DNA from: Ruegeria denitrificans
Lineage (GTDB): Bacteria; Pseudomonadota; Alphaproteobacteria; Rhodobacterales; Rhodobacteraceae
Direction: 5' to 3'
Assembly: GCF_001458295.1 (NCBI RefSeq)
Contig: NZ_CYUD01000001.1
Span: forward strand, 248,001 to 312,000
DNA length: 64,000 nt
Shown here: piece after piece, positions 62,354 through 64,000 of the stretch
Layout of the letters: every line of letters begins with the position of its first letter
Position numbering within the stretch: position 1 is the stretch's first letter
Position numbers and translations under genes: made by a program
Notes under the pieces: generated by a model
The model's input: only the letters and a program-made list of their open reading frames with translations
What the model was told of the DNA's origin: nothing
Database searches by the model: none

Positions 62354-63134
62354 CACTACAGCCTTGGATGCCGCCCATGCCGCGATGGAGGCCAACCCGC
62401 AGGATGACGCTGTACGCCTGCGGTTCTTTGAACGCCTCGCGGATTGTGAGCTGTTTTTGTTGCTGGCTGAAGAGGCGCACGGCGAGAATATCTCGCCTGA
62501 ATTGTTCGACGTGGCCGATGGCCGATTCGTGCTGGCCTTTGATCGCCACGATCGTTTAGCCCAATTCGCCGACCGGCCTGTGCCTTATGTGGCGCTGTCG
62601 GGGCGGGTGCTGTCGTCGATGCTGGCGGGGCAGGGAATCGGTTTAGGCCTGAATCTTGAGGTCGCGCCGTCGTCGATGCTGATCCCGACTGAGGCGTTGG
62701 GTTGGCTTGCCACCACCTTGGAGCATACGCCGGAAGAGGTGCAGCAACGCCTGGCCGAGTTTCTGCCTCCAAAAGGCTTGCCGGATGATCTGTTGAAAGC
62801 CCTGGATGCGAAACTGGCCACAGCTGTGGGCCTGGCCGAAGCCGCGTTTCTGGTCGGGACCAAGACAGAAGAGGGCGGCATGGGCCACCTTCTGGGTTTT
62901 GTCGGCGCGGTCGAGGGGGCTGAACCCGCCTTGGCCAAAGCCGCGTCCGAAGCGTTGACCTTTTCCGGGGTCGAGGCAGGAGCGATGGATGTCGGGTTCT
63001 TTGGCCCGCATGACATCGCGTCGGCTGCGTTGGCACGGGTCGGATTGCGTTTCGACCTTCCGCAGCCCGAGGCGCGGATCATCGAACAAGTGACACCGGG
63101 TAGCGACCCGGACAGGCCGCCGATCCTGAAATAA
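62346..63134 (+). CDS. SseB family protein
   Basis: This 262-residue protein has an SseB-type N-terminal domain: RLRFFERLADCELFLLLAEEA, FVLAFDRHDRLAQFADRP and VPYVALSGRVLSSMLAG, with GLGLNLEVAPSSMLIP after it. SseB was described as an enhancer of serine sensitivity in E. coli; the molecular role is unknown. The C-terminal half is an alpha/beta extension. It overlaps the glycosylase gene by 8 bases and forms an operon with it. Confidence 0.82.
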   Translation: MTDTTALDAAHAAMEANPQDDAVRLRFFERLADCELFLLLAEEAHGENISPELFDVADGRFVLAFDRHDRLAQFADRPVPYVALSGRVLSSMLAGQGIGLGLNLEVAPSSMLIPTEALGWLATTLEHTPEEVQQRLAEFLPPKGLPDDLLKALDAKLATAVGLAEAAFLVGTKTEEGGMGHLLGFVGAVEGAEPALAKAASEALTFSGVEAGAMDVGFFGPHDIASAALARVGLRFDLPQPEARIIEQVTPGSDPDRPPILK

Positions 63135-63180
63135 AACTCCGGTGCCGCCCCGCGATCCAATGAACCGCGGGGTATTGGAA

Positions 63181-64000
63181 TTATTCTGCTGCCGCTTCCA
63201 GCTTGTCCTGTGTTCGCGTCTCAAAGTCGCTGGCGTCGTGGCGTTCATGTAGCTGCGTATGCGGCTCACCGAACGAGCGATTGACCATACGTCCACGCTG
63301 AACCGCTGGGCGCGCGTCGATCGTCTTGGCCCACCGCATCACGTTCTTATAGGATTCGGCATCCAGAAACTCGGCTGCGCTATACAGACGGCCCAGAACC
63401 AGCTGACCATACCAGGGCCAGATGGCCATGTCGGCGATGCTATAATCTTCGCCTGCAATATAGGTGTTGTCGGCCAATTGCCGATCCAGCACGTCCAGCT
63501 GCCGTTTGGCCTCCATCGCAAAACGATTGATCGGGTATTCCCATTTTTCGGGCGCGTAGGCGTAGAAATGGCCAAAGCCGCCGCCTAGATACGGCGCGCT
63601 GCCCATCTGCCAGAACACCCAGTTCATGACTTCGGTCCGTTCCTGGCCTGACTTGGGTAGGAAGGCGTCGAACTTCTCGGCTAGGTGAAGCAGGATCGAG
63701 GCGCTTTCGAACACGCGCACTGGTTCATCGCCTGAACGGTCCCACAGCGCCGGGATTTTTGAGTTCGGATTGGCATCGACAAAGCCCGAGCTGAACTGGT
63801 CGCCCTCACCGATATTAACCAGCCATGCATTATACTCGGCGTCTTCGTGACCCAGCGCCAACAGCTCTTCCAGCATTACCGTGACTTTGACACCGTTCGG
63901 GGTTGCCAGCGAATACAGCTGCAGCGGATGCTTTCCGACCGGCAGGTCTTTGTCATGGGTCGCCCCGGCAATGGGTCGATTGATATTGGCAAAAGTGCCG
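63181..64000 (-). CDS. Glutathione S-transferase, YghU-type (N terminus beyond the window)
   Basis: The reading frame is open to the right edge. It reads NRPIAGATHDK, then HPLQLYSLATPNGVKV and MLEELLALGH, the N-terminal thioredoxin-like domain of YghU. NPNSKIPALWDRSG and VRVFESASILLHLAEK supply the glutathione site. The C-terminal helical domain has GHFYAYAPEKWEYPI and DYSIADMAIWPWYG. YghU-type enzymes bind two glutathiones and reduce disulfides or peroxides. The ATG at 63876 is internal; about 273 residues are visible, and only a short N-terminal piece is missing. Confidence 0.9.
   Translation of the reverse strand, partial: GTFANINRPIAGATHDKDLPVGKHPLQLYSLATPNGVKVTVMLEELLALGHEDAEYNAWLVNIGEGDQFSSGFVDANPNSKIPALWDRSGDEPVRVFESASILLHLAEKFDAFLPKSGQERTEVMNWVFWQMGSAPYLGGGFGHFYAYAPEKWEYPINRFAMEAKRQLDVLDRQLADNTYIAGEDYSIADMAIWPWYGQLVLGRLYSAAEFLDAESYKNVMRWAKTIDARPAVQRGRMVNRSFGEPHTQLHERHDASDFETRTQDKLEAAAE

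Overview
The window is chromosomal DNA from an alphaproteobacterium, most likely the Roseobacter group of the Rhodobacteraceae. The evidence is the family content: an Hsp20 gene followed by a DUF1150 gene, a fused sat-cysC, a Hint-domain protein, two DUF6455 genes, DUF1467, a UbiK/BMFP protein, a PabB/PabC pair next to carB, and groESL behind a CIRCE-like element. Most genes are GC-rich and tightly packed, often with ATGA-type stop/start overlaps. No rRNA, tRNA, CRISPR array or complete insertion sequence was seen.

Layout. 0-5.5 kb: the start of purE, a FAD oxidase, DUF465, Hsp20-DUF1150, a PhzF-like protein and two unrelated glycosyltransferases that meet tail to tail. 5.6-13.8 kb: sat-cysC, a membrane adenylate cyclase with a [2Fe-2S] domain, a RES protein behind trxB, an Lrp-type regulator, a Hint protein and a YfiH-family protein. 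13.8-20.4 kb: the overlapping set lgt / NDUFAF7-type methyltransferase / pgeF; ubiK; ybjN; proC-csaA-2-hydroxyacid dehydrogenase; tdk; and an HTH-like protein.

20.4-27.05 kb is the unusual part. One cassette occurs three times: a divergent LysR regulator, a dyad operator, an 82-residue secreted protein with two EF-hand loops, and a small SPW-like membrane protein. The copies have decayed differently. Two LysR copies are broken, one membrane gene is frameshifted, a second intact LysR gene has been added, and a fragment of a foreign-type groEL lies against one of the LysR remnants. Several tiny genes with good ribosome binding sites sit between the cassettes. I know of no described system with this make-up. 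Calcium sensing or buffering at the envelope is only an inference.

27-38.2 kb: mgtE, a 2OG-Fe(II) oxygenase, groES-groEL, a KAS III-like enzyme divergent from a MarR-MFP-RND efflux operon, and a VOC protein. 38.3-49.7 kb: a tiny lipoprotein, carB, pabB-pabC-CPBP protease, aspS, a response regulator, methylmalonyl-CoA epimerase, DUF1467, an EI24/CysZ-like protein, a nitroreductase and a frameshifted DUF167 gene. 49.7-55 kb: an M48 lipoprotein protease with an IMPACT protein, DUF6455 genes, a CDGSH protein, a lipoprotein, dgkA, a secreted basic protein and rimO. 55-64 kb: an AsmA protein, a capsule-type operon (kpsT-kpsE-kdsA-phosphohexomutase), a uracil-DNA glycosylase-like protein with an SseB protein, and a YghU-type glutathione transferase that runs off the end.
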